Notes: generated from the sequence alone by a model not told the origin. DNA of 64,000 bases from Cytospora piceicola (GCA_023375675.1 JALQBC010000017.1:248001-312000), one strand, 5' to 3'. Counted from the stretch's first letter, positions 33,898 through 46,915 are shown. Made by a program: numbers and translations.

Positions 33898-34633
33898 ATT
33901 GCACCATTGTAGGACTTTGTGCACCTCAGGGCCCGTTGATGTGGATATAGATCTATAGACAGTGGTCCATCCTGGACTGGTGAAAGATAAGGATATTAGA
34001 TTGGCACAGGCTGAAGCCGAACCAAAGAGAGATTCGAGGACAGTAGACACACGATTATGTCTTCAGTCCAAGTGAGACAAACCGTATATACACGTGAAGG
34101 ATGCCTAGAAATGCAGATCACTGCGATAGGGCGCAGGCTTGTCGTCTGGGTCTCGCTTAAGACGTCCTCAGCTATCCAATAGCAACTTGTGGCTCCTCCT
34201 TGGCACCCCAGGGGAGATGAAGGGAAGCAAAGCCGGTCTACCCGGTGCGTGGCTGCCACGAACTTTGTGGTCAGCAATGACCTGCGTGGCTGGAGGCTGG
34301 AGCCCTCAGAAGGGGAAAGGATGTGATGTGTGACATGGAAGATGACCTTGGAACCGGCCGTCTGTCCAAGATTCTGTGCCCGAGGCACTGGGGTAATGCG
34401 GCTCAGTAGAGCCTTCTCCACGTCTTTTGCCACTGGTAAATCGTACATTGGGCACCCATCAGGCGGCGGGAGGCTACTATCTAGGCATAGGAGAAAGCAA
34501 TGCGCGGTTGTGGTGGTACCGGTATATTGTACGTCCCAAGCCTAAGCAAAGTCCCACTTAAGCTTAGTTCTTTAGAGACGTCCCTCCACATGCATAAGGT
34601 GGTGTACACAATAAGACCCGGAGACATAGATCC
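33898..34633. other. Region between the NLR-like gene and the LTR element
   Basis: Normal base composition up to the LTR border, with no visible RIP leakage. Longer frames exist on both strands (for example 33996-34448 minus), but none looks like a protein. It includes the promoter of the NLR-like gene. Confidence 0.4.
34629..34633. repeat. Target site duplication, left copy (GATCC)
   Basis: Five bases directly outside the left LTR; identical to 40969-40973. Confidence 0.85.
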
Positions 34634-34799
34634 TGTCACACGTAATATATACTCGATTAATATATTAATGTATTATCTCGTACCCCGCTTACTCGGGAAC
34701 GCTAATTTCTATATTAAATATATCCCGAAGTTAATTATATAACTTACTTATTTATACAGACCGAGGTATTTCTATAAGCACCCCTACTACCGTCTAACA
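34634..34799 (-). repeat. Left LTR of the copia element (3' LTR in element orientation)
   Basis: It begins TGTCACACG and ends TCTAACA. It aligns without gaps to 40803-40968. All differences I can see, about 15, are transitions. Its outer end keeps CA dinucleotides that are TA in the other copy, while its inner end is mutated. Confidence 0.88.
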
Positions 34800-35257
34800 T
34801 ACCTCTTAAAAAAAGCTATCTATAAATAGGTTTCTTTACGTAAGCCCTTTTTTTAAGGTATTAACCCTTATAAAAGGGTAAGGTAGGTAAGGCTTATTAT
34901 AGCTATATAGCTAACTATATTTAGTAATATTACTTATAAAACGCGTTTCTTTTCCTTTTATTTACTATTATATAGTTATTACTACTACTATTACTATTAC
35001 CGTAATAATAGTAATAATAATAACTAGTAAGGCTTTAATAGTCTTTTTTACACGTTTTTTTTTAATTATCTGTATAATACTTTTCTATTCTGAAAAAGAA
35101 GTAGTTAAAATAGTTAATAATATATTTTAAGCTAAGCTAAGCCTTATTTTAAAATAGGCTACCCTTATATATCTTCTTATATCTTTATCCTTTACGTCTT
35201 TTCTAATTAATATATAGCTTAACGGTATTATCGTCTGCTTAAACGATAATAATAACG

Positions 35258-35335
35258 ATAAAGATAAAGATAAAGATAAAGATATAAATAAAGATAAGGA
35301 CGAGGTTAAAGATAAGGATAAAGGTAAAGGTAAGG
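35258..35335. repeat. Low-complexity (GATAAA)n-type stretch inside the element
   Basis: Repeated GATAAA units grade into GATAAGGA and GGTAAAGGTAA variants. It lies in the 3' part of the minus-strand element, outside the recognised domains. Confidence 0.65.
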
Positions 35336-38300
35336 CTAACGTAAAGCCTGTTATAAGTGCTTTTTTTATAGTTTTTTTTACTAAGTTATTTATTAATACC
35401 TTTATTTTAAAGAAATAAAAAGGTTAAAAGTTAGCTATAACCTTCGACTACTTTTTATACTTTATATATAGTATAATCCGCCGGGATTTATATTATACTT
35501 TACTAGCGTTATGTTTACTAATAAGCGTATTAAAGGTTTATAAACTTTTATTATAATTAAGCTAAAGGTTATATAAAAGCGTATATACGGTATATATAAG
35601 TTAGTTATATATACTTTCTTATACCGGTTAATATAAAGCTTAAGGTTTATACTTTCGATTTCTTTTATAAAAGAATTTAAAAAAGTGTTTAAACTAATAA
35701 AGGTAAGGTAAAAAAGGTATATTGTTATATATATACCTTTTTTATTAGTATTATAGCTATTAAAACTATATAAAAGTAAAAGGCTTTTTTAAACCTTTAC
35801 TTTTAATCGGTAATCTAACTATAAAAAAAGGCTATCGACTTTAAATATAATAATTTACTTAAAAATAATATAATATAATTTAAACGCTTTTATATATAAG
35901 CTAACGTATTTTACGACTTTCTTTTCCTTTTTAATTTTATAATATATACTTTTATATATCTATATTAGATTAATAAGTCTTTTAGTTTATTAATTATATC
36001 GTTTTTTAAGTCTTTTACCTTTTATTTTCGAATTTTATCTTCGATATTAACTAGCTTAAGTTAAATAATAAACTTTTAATAGCTAGTAATAAAAAATGTT
36101 TTAATTAGTTTATTAGTAACTATATTTAAAGTATTAACGTAATTAATATATAAGTGTTTTTATTAAACTTTTTACTATAGCTAGTAATTATATATATTTA
36201 TATAATAAAGTTTTATATTAAGCTAAGTAATTTCTTTATTTATTAGCTTAATTATTTATATATTATTATATTATAGCTAAATAATTTATTAATTAAACTA
36301 AACCTTTAGTTTTTATATAAGCCGATATTAAAAAAAGGCTTTTTTTAATATTTAAGTAAAAGAAAGTAACTTAGCTTTTATAATAAAAGTAGTTATAGTA
36401 TTTTACTTATTCGTTTTATATCCGATATATTTATTAAATAATCTTATTATATATACCTACGAACTTTAACGGTTTAAGTTATTATCGGTAAAAAATAAGT
36501 CGTTTTATACCTTAAAAAAGTCTGCTTTTTTTAATTCGAAAACGAAAGCTAATATTTAAATAAGATATATTAAAACTTAATCGGCTACTTTATAATACTA
36601 TAGCTTAAGATTAATATTAAACTATATAAGCTTAAATATTATAAAAGCTATATTTAACTTTATAATTACTACTACGTATAGAATTAATCCGACTTTATAT
36701 TAATATAGATAAGTTAATACGATAAATACTTAATCCGGATATAATAATAGTTTTATTAAAGCTATTAGTATTTTATATAAAGCTTATTATTAAGTTTATA
36801 TAAAAGATAATATTTTATTTATATAGTTTATTTAAAAAAGCTAGATTTTTTATATAGCTTTATCTTAAAGTATCGTAATACTTAAAAACTATTAAAAGTT
36901 ATCTCCGCTTATAATTCTATATTATAACTTTAGCTATTTAATAGCTTCTTTAACTACTTTCTTATCTTTACTTTAATATATAATAACGATATTATTTATA
37001 TAAAAGAAGATTAGTATATTATTTTATATAAAATAATAAAGCTTATAAAAAACTAAGGTAAAACCGATCTTTTTAAGTATATAAGTAAGTTCTTTTTACT
37101 ATAGTAATAAAGATTCTTTAAGTTTATAAAAGGTTTTTCTTAATAAGAAAACCTACTTTAACTTTTAATATCCTTATAGTATACGTATATAGATTTCTTT
37201 ATTAAGTAATATATTAATAAAAGTATTAATTATATTATACTAAATAAGTTTAAAATCGAACTTAACTACGATTATTATTACTATTTTAAATAACTTTTTA
37301 ATAAAAGTAGTTATATAAGTTTCTTTTATATCGCCTTTTTATTATTAATTCTTTCGGATAACTAGCCGGGTTTTATATTTAATAAAGAACCTATATTTAT
37401 TATATTTATAAATATATACTTATATATAGTTTAATAAAATCTTTTTAGCTATTACGTTTATTACTTTTTTTTTATAACTATATTTCTTTATAGCTTTAAA
37501 AATAGTCTCTCTTTATTTATTTAAATAGGTTTTTATAAATATACCTATAGTATTTATAAAACGTTTTTAAAGTTAAAAGTAACTTTCGTTTATATATTTT
37601 CTGTCTTTTTTATAAGTAGTATAATATCGCCTCCGGATTTATATTTTTTATCTTTCGGAATAACCTTTTTATCTTTTTTTATATTATACCCTTTATAATA
37701 GTCTTCTTATCTTATTATTTTAACTAGTTTTATAGTTTTTTTATATTAAACGCTAAGATTTATAAACGTATTTTATTAGTTTAAAGTACTATTTTATCTT
37801 TTAAGTATTTTTCGTCTGTTTTTATTATAAAGGCTATAAGGATAAAGCTATATAGCAGAAAAGAAGATACTTTTAAAGTTAGTAAGTATATATATACTTT
37901 ACTTAAAAGGTAATTAGTTTTTTTAATATACTTTTTTACTATTTTATTCTTATTTTTATATACTTTCGCTTCTATATTAACTTTAATATAAACGATATTA
38001 CTTTCGAAATCTTTTACTTTTTCTTTTTTAAGTAAAGTACTTATTAGGTTTTCTTATAAGATTATCTATTAATATAAGTATTTTTATAATATATCGGTAT
38101 TTACTTTTCGGATATTATTTTATAAATAGTTTATTTAGCTATTAAACGTTATTTTTTTATCGAAAATAATATCTTTTAAAATATATACTTTATTAGTTTA
38201 AAGGTTTTATATTCTATAAATATTAGTTAATTTATATTTTATAAAGTAGCTTATTTAAACTTAAAGGTTTATTTTTTTTAATTACTTTATTTTATTTTAT

Positions 38301-40802
38301 ACTATAAATATTATTATATATATTTTATAGCTAAATACCTATAGATAGTATATTTAAAGACAGAAATTAATAAATAATTTAACTATAAGTTTATTCTATT
38401 TCTTTAATAAGGTTTTTTATTGCCTTTAAATATACTTCGAAAGCTAGTTATATAAATATACAGCTACCTTAATTACTTTTTTTTAAAAGAAATTCGGAAG
38501 TTTTATATAAACTATTATATATTTTACCTTTATAGTAACTATACCTTTTAAACGTTCGGTAATACCGTTTTATACTTATATTTATAATACTAAAGGCTTA
38601 ATTTTAATATTATTATTATTTTTTAGCTAGTTTTTTAACTATTATAGTTTAACGATTTCTTTATTATATTCGAAGATTTTAAGTATTACTTTTTTATTCT
38701 TTATAGTTTTTATAAATAATTTTAATAAACGTTTTAATATAGTTTAGTTTTAGTTTCGAAAGTAATAGTTATATATTACTTTTATTTTATAATAGGTAAA
38801 GAAAGCTACTACTTTATACTTTTTAAAGTCTTTTATAATATCGATAAAATTTAAGGTAAAGCGTTAAATTTCTTATAGTTTTTTTCGAAAAACTTAAAAT
38901 ACTTATCTTTTTATTTTCTTTATAATATATCTATTATATTTATATATATAAGGCTTTTACCTTATCTAAGTATTTCGATATAAGCTAATAACCTTATTAA
39001 ATCTTTTTAACTTTAAATATTTTAGCTATAAGTACTAAAATTTATCCGAAACCTACTATTTTATCTTTTATAACGTTATATTAAATAAAGCTACTTTTTC
39101 TCCGAATATAACTTTAGTTATAATATTTAAAAGCTTTTTTAATATATTTTATTTATATTTTATAAAGAAAGTATATAAAAAGGAGTTATCGTAGTTTTAT
39201 TTAATAGTATTTTAGTCTTTTTTATTATTTTAATAATATTCTTTTTTTTAAAACTAGTTAAGTAATATTAAGTTATATATAAATCCTTTATAAAAAACTA
39301 CGTTTTTAACTTTAAATACCTTTAAGCCGTTATTCTTTTATACTTTAATATCGACGTTTTTTTATATAAAGATAAGTACTTCTTTATTTTTAACGATTAT
39401 ATATTTAAAAAGGTTTATTATCTTAACGTTTATAAACCGATAAATATTATTAAAAATAGGTATAGTTATACTTAAGTTTAATAAAGTTAATTATATAAAT
39501 AAATAAATAGATTTAATCTTTATATTTTAAAACGCTATTTATACTTTAATTAAAAACGCGGCTAACGTATACTTTTATATTAGTTATTATTTACCTGCCT
39601 TTTAAATTTTAAGCTTTTCGATCCGATAAGCTAAGTCTTTATTTTATTAAATCCTTTACTTTATTATTAAAACGTTAAAATAATATAGTTTAAACTATAA
39701 AACGGCTTTTTTAAGAAATACTACTTAATAGTCTTATAAGCGGTATAGTTTCTTATATACCTTATATAACGTCTTACTACGTTTAAATAAAGATTTCTTT
39801 TTACTTTCCTTTTATTTTAAACTATTCCGGGCTTATTTTCTTCTTAATTTACCTTTACTTTATTCCGCCGATCTCTTTACTAAAGTTTCCTTTTAACTAT
39901 ACTAAATACTATATATTATATATACGTTACGTTTTATCCGGTTATATAAAACGACCGCCTTTATTATTAAATATAATTCTTAATAAAGGTTTATTACTAT
40001 ATAGTTATAACTAAAACTACCGTTATTTATTCTCGACTAGTTAATAATTTTATAGCTAGTTATTTAGTATTTAAAATAATTTATATAGCTAAATACTATA
40101 AATAAATAGTCTATTTAGCTATAAGCTTTAAAGACTTAAGAAATTTAATATTTATTACTTATAGCTATTACCTTTTCTTACTCTTTAATTTAAGTTATAA
40201 GTCGTTTTTATATTATTTTATAGTTTAAAGCTATTAATATTATATTATAATTATTTAAAGTATCGGCTTTTTTATTTTATATCTTTAATTACGTTATTAT
40301 TAGTAAATTAACGTATTAGTTATTTAAATCTTTAATATAGTAATATATTAAAGTATAAATTTTTATAACTAAATTTAATACTTAACTTTATACTACTATC
40401 TTTTAAGTTTTATATATATTTTACCTTTTTATATTAAACTTATAGTCTTTTTATATTTATAAATAGTTTATATAATTAGTTATAAACAGTTTTTAAACTT
40501 TAATAGCTAAGCTTAAAGCTTTACGTTATACCGTTATTTAATATATTAAAGTAGCTTATTTAAACTCTTTTAATAGTAATACCTATAGGAAAAATAGCTA
40601 AGCTTTTTTTTATATTATAACTAACTAAATATTTACCTGTTCTGCTTTAATTTTAAGCTAATTTTCGAAAGTATTTTAATCTTTAAAGGTTTTATAAATA
40701 ACTATAATACTAGCTAAAGTATTATAAACTATTATTTCTTTTTCGAACAGATATATATATAGTATAGTACGATTAACTTTTATAACGTATAAGACTTTTA
40801 AT

Positions 40803-40968
40803 TATTATATATAATATATACTCGATTAATATATTAATATATTATCTCGTACCCCGCTTACTCGGGAACGCTAATTTCTATATTAAATATATCCCGAAGT
40901 TAATTATATAACTTGCTTATTTATACGGACCGAGGTATTTCCGCAGGCACCCCTGCTGCCGTCTGACA
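40803..40968 (-). repeat. Right LTR of the copia element (5' LTR in element orientation)
   Basis: Same length as the left copy. Its outer end (from about 40914) retains CA and TG (CCGCAGGCACCCCTGCTGCC, then GTCTGACA), where the left copy shows TA. Its inner start is mutated to TATTATATA. Confidence 0.88.
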
Positions 40969-40973
40969 GATCC
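40969..40973. repeat. Target site duplication, right copy (GATCC)
   Basis: Five bases directly outside the right LTR; identical to 34629-34633. Confidence 0.85.
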
Positions 40974-42016
40974 GGACTATGAGTGTTACAATCATAGCGT
41001 TCAATGCAATTTGCCTGGTAATCTGAGCCTCAATAGGTAACGAGCGGGGCTTTACACCCTTGTGGGGACCATCCGGTGTGCCAACCCGTGAACCGGTTGA
41101 GAACCCCATGGGGAGCCCCATGGGGTCCAATGCAGCTTGCATATCTCCCTCCAATCCGATGGATGCTCGCAGAGGCAGGAGGACAGTCATATCTCACATG
41201 CAGGTTGGAAAGTGGAATACTTACGCCCCTTTTCCCCTCCACACTGGTTATCAAACCATTCGAGGTATGGTAGGTAGGTTAGGCTTTGGGGAATAGACTT
41301 CCTACACACCACGGACTTAGTCCTCTATTAGGAAATATCTTTCACTTCCCTCGCATGAGTCTCGATGAACTGGTCATACCACCCTCCTTAAGACGAATTG
41401 TCGGCCTGAAGCTGCACATTCGTGAAGGGCGCCAATATGAAGGAAGGAAGAGGAGGCTGTGAATACATGTGTCGGCCCTGTCCCACCCACCTACTTTGGT
41501 ATTGGTTGAGCACAGTCAGGAACACTGCAGCCAGCTCGGGGGCCTCCCCGCTGGATCATTGGCAGCAGAATGGATTTGACTTGAACCTCAGCTCATTGTG
41601 TCTTCAATAATTACAGAAGCACCCACGCATTTGCATATCAGTGCGCCTCATTACGTAGCCGTTGCCTTTCGAATTTGGGCGAACCACAATACCTCATCCT
41701 GCCTGTCCTGGTCCGCCCTTATAATGGATCTAGAAGAGTGTAGAACATTTGGAGAATGCCTAGATTCCCAGATGAGGCTGCCTTTGAAGAGCCTGCTTAG
41801 TACCATTGCCCGAGTCTGCTGCGCACCGAAAACATTGTACTAGGCTCTTCGAATTCCCCGCAAGGTAAATGGGCATCATATCAATCGATATCTGTCCTTG
41901 CACAGGTTCAATGTTGTTGGTCAACTTTTTCAAACCGGCAAGTCAGCTTCTTCTAGTTAAACTTGCGAGATTTTAGACATCAAACCAGAGAATCTCGCCT
42001 TTCATCCACTCCAACC
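40974..42016. other. Region between the LTR element and the transporter
   Basis: Normal composition starts at the LTR border. Two adjacent CCCCATGGGG palindromes lie at 41104-41113 and 41116-41125. No gene was supported. Confidence 0.45.
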
Positions 42017-44597
42017 ATGGCAGAGAAGTCGAACTTCATCGATAGACTTCGCACCCAGATTGAACACCGCAACCTCAACGACCGGGCACAGATCGAAGGA
42101 CCCCTTGGTATGCTAATGCCTCCCACTTACACATGGGCACTGAATATGTTTATGTGCTAACAGGTTAATTTTCCAGTGCACCTCGATGATCGAGAACTTC
42201 AGCGTGATGTAAGAGAGTTCTCCAAGCACCTCCCTGAGGTTGGATACGACGAACTTCTCCGGGCAGCCCGCGTAGCCAAAGACATCCGCACGTACGACGA
42301 GGTCGCCAGAAATACGGCCACTCAGACCAATCTACTAGTACATCTGAAAGAGGAAGAAAAGAGAGGGCTCGTCTCGGAGCAGGACGAGCTCCGTGGCCAG
42401 TTCCGCCAGATCCTTCCGGTCATCTTGACAGTCGGCTGTGCTGCTTTTCTTCAAGGCCATGTGCAGGCCTCCATCAACTGCGCAAGCCTCTATGCGCAAT
42501 GGCTTCAACCTCTTCCTCCTGATGGCCGGGGTCCACCGCAAGTCTGGCTGTGGCAGTGGAAGCTGGGGGCCATGAATGCCAGCCCCTTCTTCGCAGCCGC
42601 CCTCATCGGTGCGCCATCTGCTCTCCTATTCAACTACTGGATTGGTCGAAGAGGAGCCATCACAGTCGCCGCTGTGACAATTCTTGCGAGCTCACTGGGC
42701 TCTGCTTGGACCACATCCTGGTGGCAGCTGCTGTGTGTGAGAATAGTAAACGGTGTTGGTGAGTGTGAAAGTTTCCGAGGTTCAATGAGTAACAAGTGTG
42801 CTAGTATTGATTCAACTAACTTGTACTGTCAGGTATGGGTATCAAGGCCGTTAGTACTCCCATCCTTGCTGGCGAGATCGCCTTCACCCATTGGAGAGGG
42901 TCTTCTACCCTTATGTGGCAACTGTGGTCGGTCTCTTCCCATTCCAGACTTCGTGGTGATAACAGCTAATAATGGCTGTGTATGTGCAGGGTTGCGTTTG
43001 GTATTGCGATCGGTTCATGTGTGAACCTGGCCATTGCCGCCTGGAACGACGCAATCGAACCGGACGCACACCCGGACAACCAGACCCAAGCATTGAGACA
43101 GATTCTCGGTGCGCCATTTGTGCCTGCAGTGATCCTCCTCATCTCTCTAGGCTGGTGTATGGAGAGCCCCCGGTATTACATGCAGCCAAACACTCCACAT
43201 CGCAGTCCGTCTCGCGCGTATGAGGTCTTGCTGAACGCCAGACAGACAAAGGTTGGCCAAGTCCCAAGCCCCACCCGGTCATGAACCAGGCTGTTACTCT
43301 AACACCCAACAGCTACAAGCATTGAGAGACCTCTACCTTATTCATAAGTCTGTCGAGTTGGACCAGTATCGAGTTGCTGCGACTGAAGTCGAAAGCGCCG
43401 GTATCACATCTACAAAGGCTGGTCTCACATACGCCAACAGCCTCCAATCAGGCTTGGCCCATTCGTTCGGACAGTATCGTCTCCTTTTGACTGAGACAAA
43501 GCTGAAGAATGCCGTCTTGAGTACTTGCGTGGTAGCTTTGGCGCAACAGCTGTGTGGAAGTATGCGATTTAAGAGACCTTACCCCTGTCCCGGGCTGCTG
43601 ATCGAGTATGGCTGACTTGAACGGTATTAGTCAATGTTTTTGCTTTCTACTCTAGTGAGTGATTCAGAAACTTGAAGTAACAGCCCGAAGTCCAGACTAA
43701 CAGGGTCGAGATACTTTCTTCACAAACTCCCTGAGTAATAACTTACAGGCAATGGGCTACAGTGCTGGTTTTGGTATCTGACCCAAACCCCATTGAGACA
43801 CCCGGGATCGTGGCTAACCATACAAAGGTGCTGTCAACTTCGTCTTCGGCCTCTTGGCCATACGACGCATTGATACCTGGGGCCGTCGGAAGTTAATGCT
43901 GACAACGTTGCCTTTGATGAGTCTCTTTCTGGCAGGAGCAGCGTTGCTGTTTATCAACGGGAAGCACCTCGTCCCAATAGTTGTATTCATATACCGTATG
44001 TCGTCCTTGTACCACAAATGTCCCTGATCATGGCGTTACCATTTATTGACGGTATCATCGCTGTTTCATAGTGTTCGCCGCAGTCTACTCCCCAAGCCTA
44101 GGCCCCATACCATTTACTCTCGCGTCAGAGAGTTTCCCACTCGCTCAGCGAGAGGCTGTAGGTTTTGAAGCTCTTATTTCATCACCTACTCAAGCATACT
44201 CAGCAGCTGACTCTTACGCTGCATACAGGGCTGCTCAGTAGCCATTGCAGTGAACTTGTTCTTCGCCGGCGTCCTTACCTTATGCTATCCCGCGCTAGAC
44301 CACGCCCTCGAACACTGGGGCGGGCTTGCCATCTTCTCAGGTTTGAACCTCGCCGCAATGGTTCTTGTCTTCTTTTTGGTCGAGGAGACGAAAGGGTTTA
44401 GTCTGGAGGATCTGTCCATGGTATTCGCCGTTCCCAAGCGCAAGTTTGTCATGTTCCAGCTCGGCTACCTAAAGTATCTGTGGCGAAAGTATGCCCGAGG
44501 ATCCAAGGAAGACGAACCTGAGTTCTACACAGTCGCGTTCCATCATCGCCGCAACGTCAGTGGTCAGGATGAAGATTCTGACATCTGGGATGACTGA
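42017..44597 (+). CDS. MFS sugar/polyol-type transporter with one unresolved exon
   Basis: Readable exons are 42017-42107, 42177-42758, 42833-42926, 42990-43251, 43313-43559, 43631-43654, 43828-43995, 44072-44157 and 44229-44597. These join in frame to 640 residues. Family landmarks are NYWIGRRG, NGVGMGIKAV, QQLCGINVFAFYSS, RRIDTWGRR, TLASESFPLAQREAG and VEETKGFSLEDLS. It is a proton-coupled plasma-membrane carrier of the sugar-transporter family; the long cytosolic N-terminus (about 75 residues) is typical of the fungal polyol/quinate-like group. Between the FYSS and AVNF exons lies 43704-43773. This translates as a proper missing piece (RDTFFTNSLSNN, AMGYSAGFG), but it joins the previous exon one base out of frame. 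Either it is skipped or the gene carries a one-base lesion. The donor after 42926 is GTCGGT, which is unusual. Confidence 0.75.
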
Positions 44598-45722
44598 GAC
44601 CCTCGTGGAAGAAAACAGGTGCATTCAGGCAAGGACGGGAAAAGGTTCAACAAGGGATGGTAAGGATCTTGGAGGGCACTTGCACAATATATCGCATATG
44701 AGCATAAGCCTTGATATTGGGTATGGAAAAGTCTATTTATGTCCTTGTTACAGCTATCCTGATTAGGGGCCCGATCTTCTGTTCTGACGCGGGTTTACTT
44801 TTAGATACGTAGCACGCTCAACAACGTTTGATTTCTCGCAATTATCCCGCTTGTGTCCTCACCTCAAGTAACCTGCGAAAACGAAATCTTTCGCAGAAGG
44901 CCGTTGGATCGCCTTGCCCCTGGAAGACCGGGTTGTTGTCAGTCAACTTGATATCAACGTCCTTTGCCAAGACAGACACTCCTACTGTTCGGGCTTGACA
45001 AGGGCCTCCTGGCGCGGCGCTCATACGAAATCTGCCGCCGGCCTTGAACCAGTCTAGAGGCGGGAGTCCTTCTTCTCACACTGTCACTACTGGGCCAGGC
45101 GCTGAGTCTGTTTGTTTCTTTTTTCCTCCTCGTACATGTTGGACCCATCATCACACGAAACTCGAGGTTGCGTGATATAGGTGAAGTGTGCCGCCATTGC
45201 TAACAAAAGGTCGAGGCCGATGGTTGAAGTAACGCTTGATTGTACACGCGTTTTCAGAAACCAGCCATAGAGATCCAGAGTGTCATGTAACCATGAGCTC
45301 TGCCTTCGAGCTTGAAGGGTGCCCGATCTCTAGTCTCATGCGAGAAAGTAGACTTGTGCTTCACGACAGTTGCACGTTCGCCTCTGAGCCTGCCTCGAAG
45401 TCTTCGCCTTCTTCGCCCGCAACCGGTAGGGAGGAATGGTCAACCGTACGAGTCCTGAAGTGTGGTCCAAGTTTGCGGTTACGATCCGGACAGTCTACCC
45501 GTCTGCGTCATGTTCGAATCCACTGAACAAAAATCGCCGTGTGACTGGCACAACTTCAGGAGAGCCACGGGTGTCCCATTGCCAACAGAGGCAGCACCTC
45601 CAAGAGGGGTCTTGTTACGGCATCCCTTGAGCCGCAGTGGACTACTGTCGACGTTCCTTTGCCAAATGTAGCCACGTCGTGAATGGCTCCCTTATTGAAC
45701 ACCATCACGGGAAATCGTAGGT
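44598..45722. other. Convergent intergenic region
   Basis: About 1.1 kb between two 3' ends. Nothing beyond short unsupported frames was seen. Confidence 0.4.
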
Positions 45723-46397
45723 TTAGACTCCGCGCAATGCCATAGAGCTCAAGATCAGCATTTCTGACTCTTTCAGCTTCTCTCCCTCGTCCTTGATGCC
45801 CTTCAGGACAGGTGCGCCGTTGAGCTTGTAGTATTTGGAGACTTTCGCCCAATCGGTCGTCTTGGCGATTTCGTCGTCGGCAAAAGGAACCGCGGTTCCT
45901 TCCACGTTCTCGGATAGGTGCTTCCACACATCTTCGGCGGTAGGTGGCTGGGGCCTCTCGTCGGTGGGGAAAAGGATCTTGACGATGATGATGTCCTTGA
46001 CCTCGGAGGAGATACCGTAGCGGCGGTATGCTTCGGCGATCTGCGAGAAAGTTACATGTCAGAAAGACGCGCTGGCGGAATGTACACGAAGGGGGCAAGC
46101 ACTCGGGGAGTGACTCACGTTGTTGCTGGCGCTGAGGGCCAGAACAGTCTCGGCGTGGACGTTGGGCGACTTCAGCTTGCCGTCGAGGAGCACCGAGAGG
46201 GCTTTGTAGGTGGCGGCGAGGACCTGCAAGCGGGAGACAACGGTTGTCGCATCAATGAAGGCATACTCGAACTCGGCGTTACGGGCGAGGAGCTGCGACT
46301 GTAGGAAACCCGAGTTCGCGACGTCCTTGAAGAAGGCTATGTGGACGCTGTGCGATGGCGGCACATGCTCAAGGTTGACCGTATCCAGCATCGACAT
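45723..46397 (-). CDS. CGI121: EKC/KEOPS complex subunit Cgi121
   Basis: Exons 46397-46119 and 46040-45723, 198 residues (the yeast protein is 181). The intron joins ALSASNN to IAEAYRRYGIS. Conserved pieces are LLARNAEFEYAFIDA, SRLQVLAATYKAL, ETVLALSASNNI and, near the end, GAPVLKGIKD. Cgi121 binds the Bud32 kinase in the KEOPS complex, which makes the t6A modification of ANN-decoding tRNAs and supports telomere maintenance. An in-frame extension upstream of 46397 contains further codons, but MSMLDTVNLEHVP is the natural start. The C-terminal half is more divergent, as usual in the family. It has the same orientation as the methyltransferase gene upstream, with a 0.5-kb gap. Confidence 0.85.
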
Positions 46398-46915
46398 CGT
46401 GATTTTGAAGCTGTGATATGCGGGGTGCTCAAGGTAAAGTCGGGATGGCGCTGCAAGAAAGCTCAAGAGCATTCGGTTCCCTCTTCGAAGCTGTCGTGGG
46501 CTGAAGCTGACTCAGGAAAAATGCGCCAGCTGGCGAGGGGAACCAATGTTTTTATGACAGCTGGCAGCAGCTTGCATTGTTTACCACTCCAGGGTGATGA
46601 AGCTCGTGATTGAAGTTGACAGCAATATAGACCCGTAAAACATCCTCCTATCACATGTTTCATCGACAATACTTCCGACGGAATATATAAGTCCGAAAAA
46701 GAAGAAAAAGAGGAAGGAAAAAGCGACAGACGAAATAAGTGATGACCGTTTCCCTTTCCGCCAATATTGACGACCCAATCCAACAAACAACATTTGAAAC
46801 CTCAATGATCAACGAGAGGAAACGAATGACTCCAGGTGCTGGATTTTCTCATCTCAGACCATAACCGCTTTCTCCGGGCCCATCGCCCTCATGTTCTTCC
46901 CATGAATCCACATTC
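46398..46915. other. Upstream region of CGI121
   Basis: About 0.5 kb, containing the promoter of CGI121 and the 3' flank of the methyltransferase gene. It has an A/G-rich stretch near 46692-46722 (GAAAAAGAAGAAAAAGAGG-like). No gene was seen. Confidence 0.45.

Larger units (their letters stand above)
34634..40968 (-). mobile_element. Complete RIPed Ty1/copia LTR retrotransposon
   Basis: The 6335-base element is bounded by two 166-base LTRs and a 5-base target duplication (GATCC at 34629-34633 and 40969-40973). The inside is extremely AT-rich with CA and TG nearly absent. Broken minus-strand frames show a Gag-like stretch near 40640-40760 (NTLASIIVIYKTFKD then NTFEN, with stops where W and Q are expected) and a reverse-transcriptase box near 36980-37015 reading LIFFYINNIVIIY, where YVDD is expected. 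Gag at the right and reverse transcriptase to the left set the orientation. YxDD context and distances fit copia rather than gypsy. Primer-binding and polypurine sites are no longer clear; a purine run AAGAGGT next to the left LTR on the minus strand could be the latter. No intact frame remains. Confidence 0.88.

Noticed and set aside
33996..34448. 150-codon minus-strand frame upstream of the NLR-like gene
   Set aside because: No protein-like features, and it overlaps the expected promoter region.
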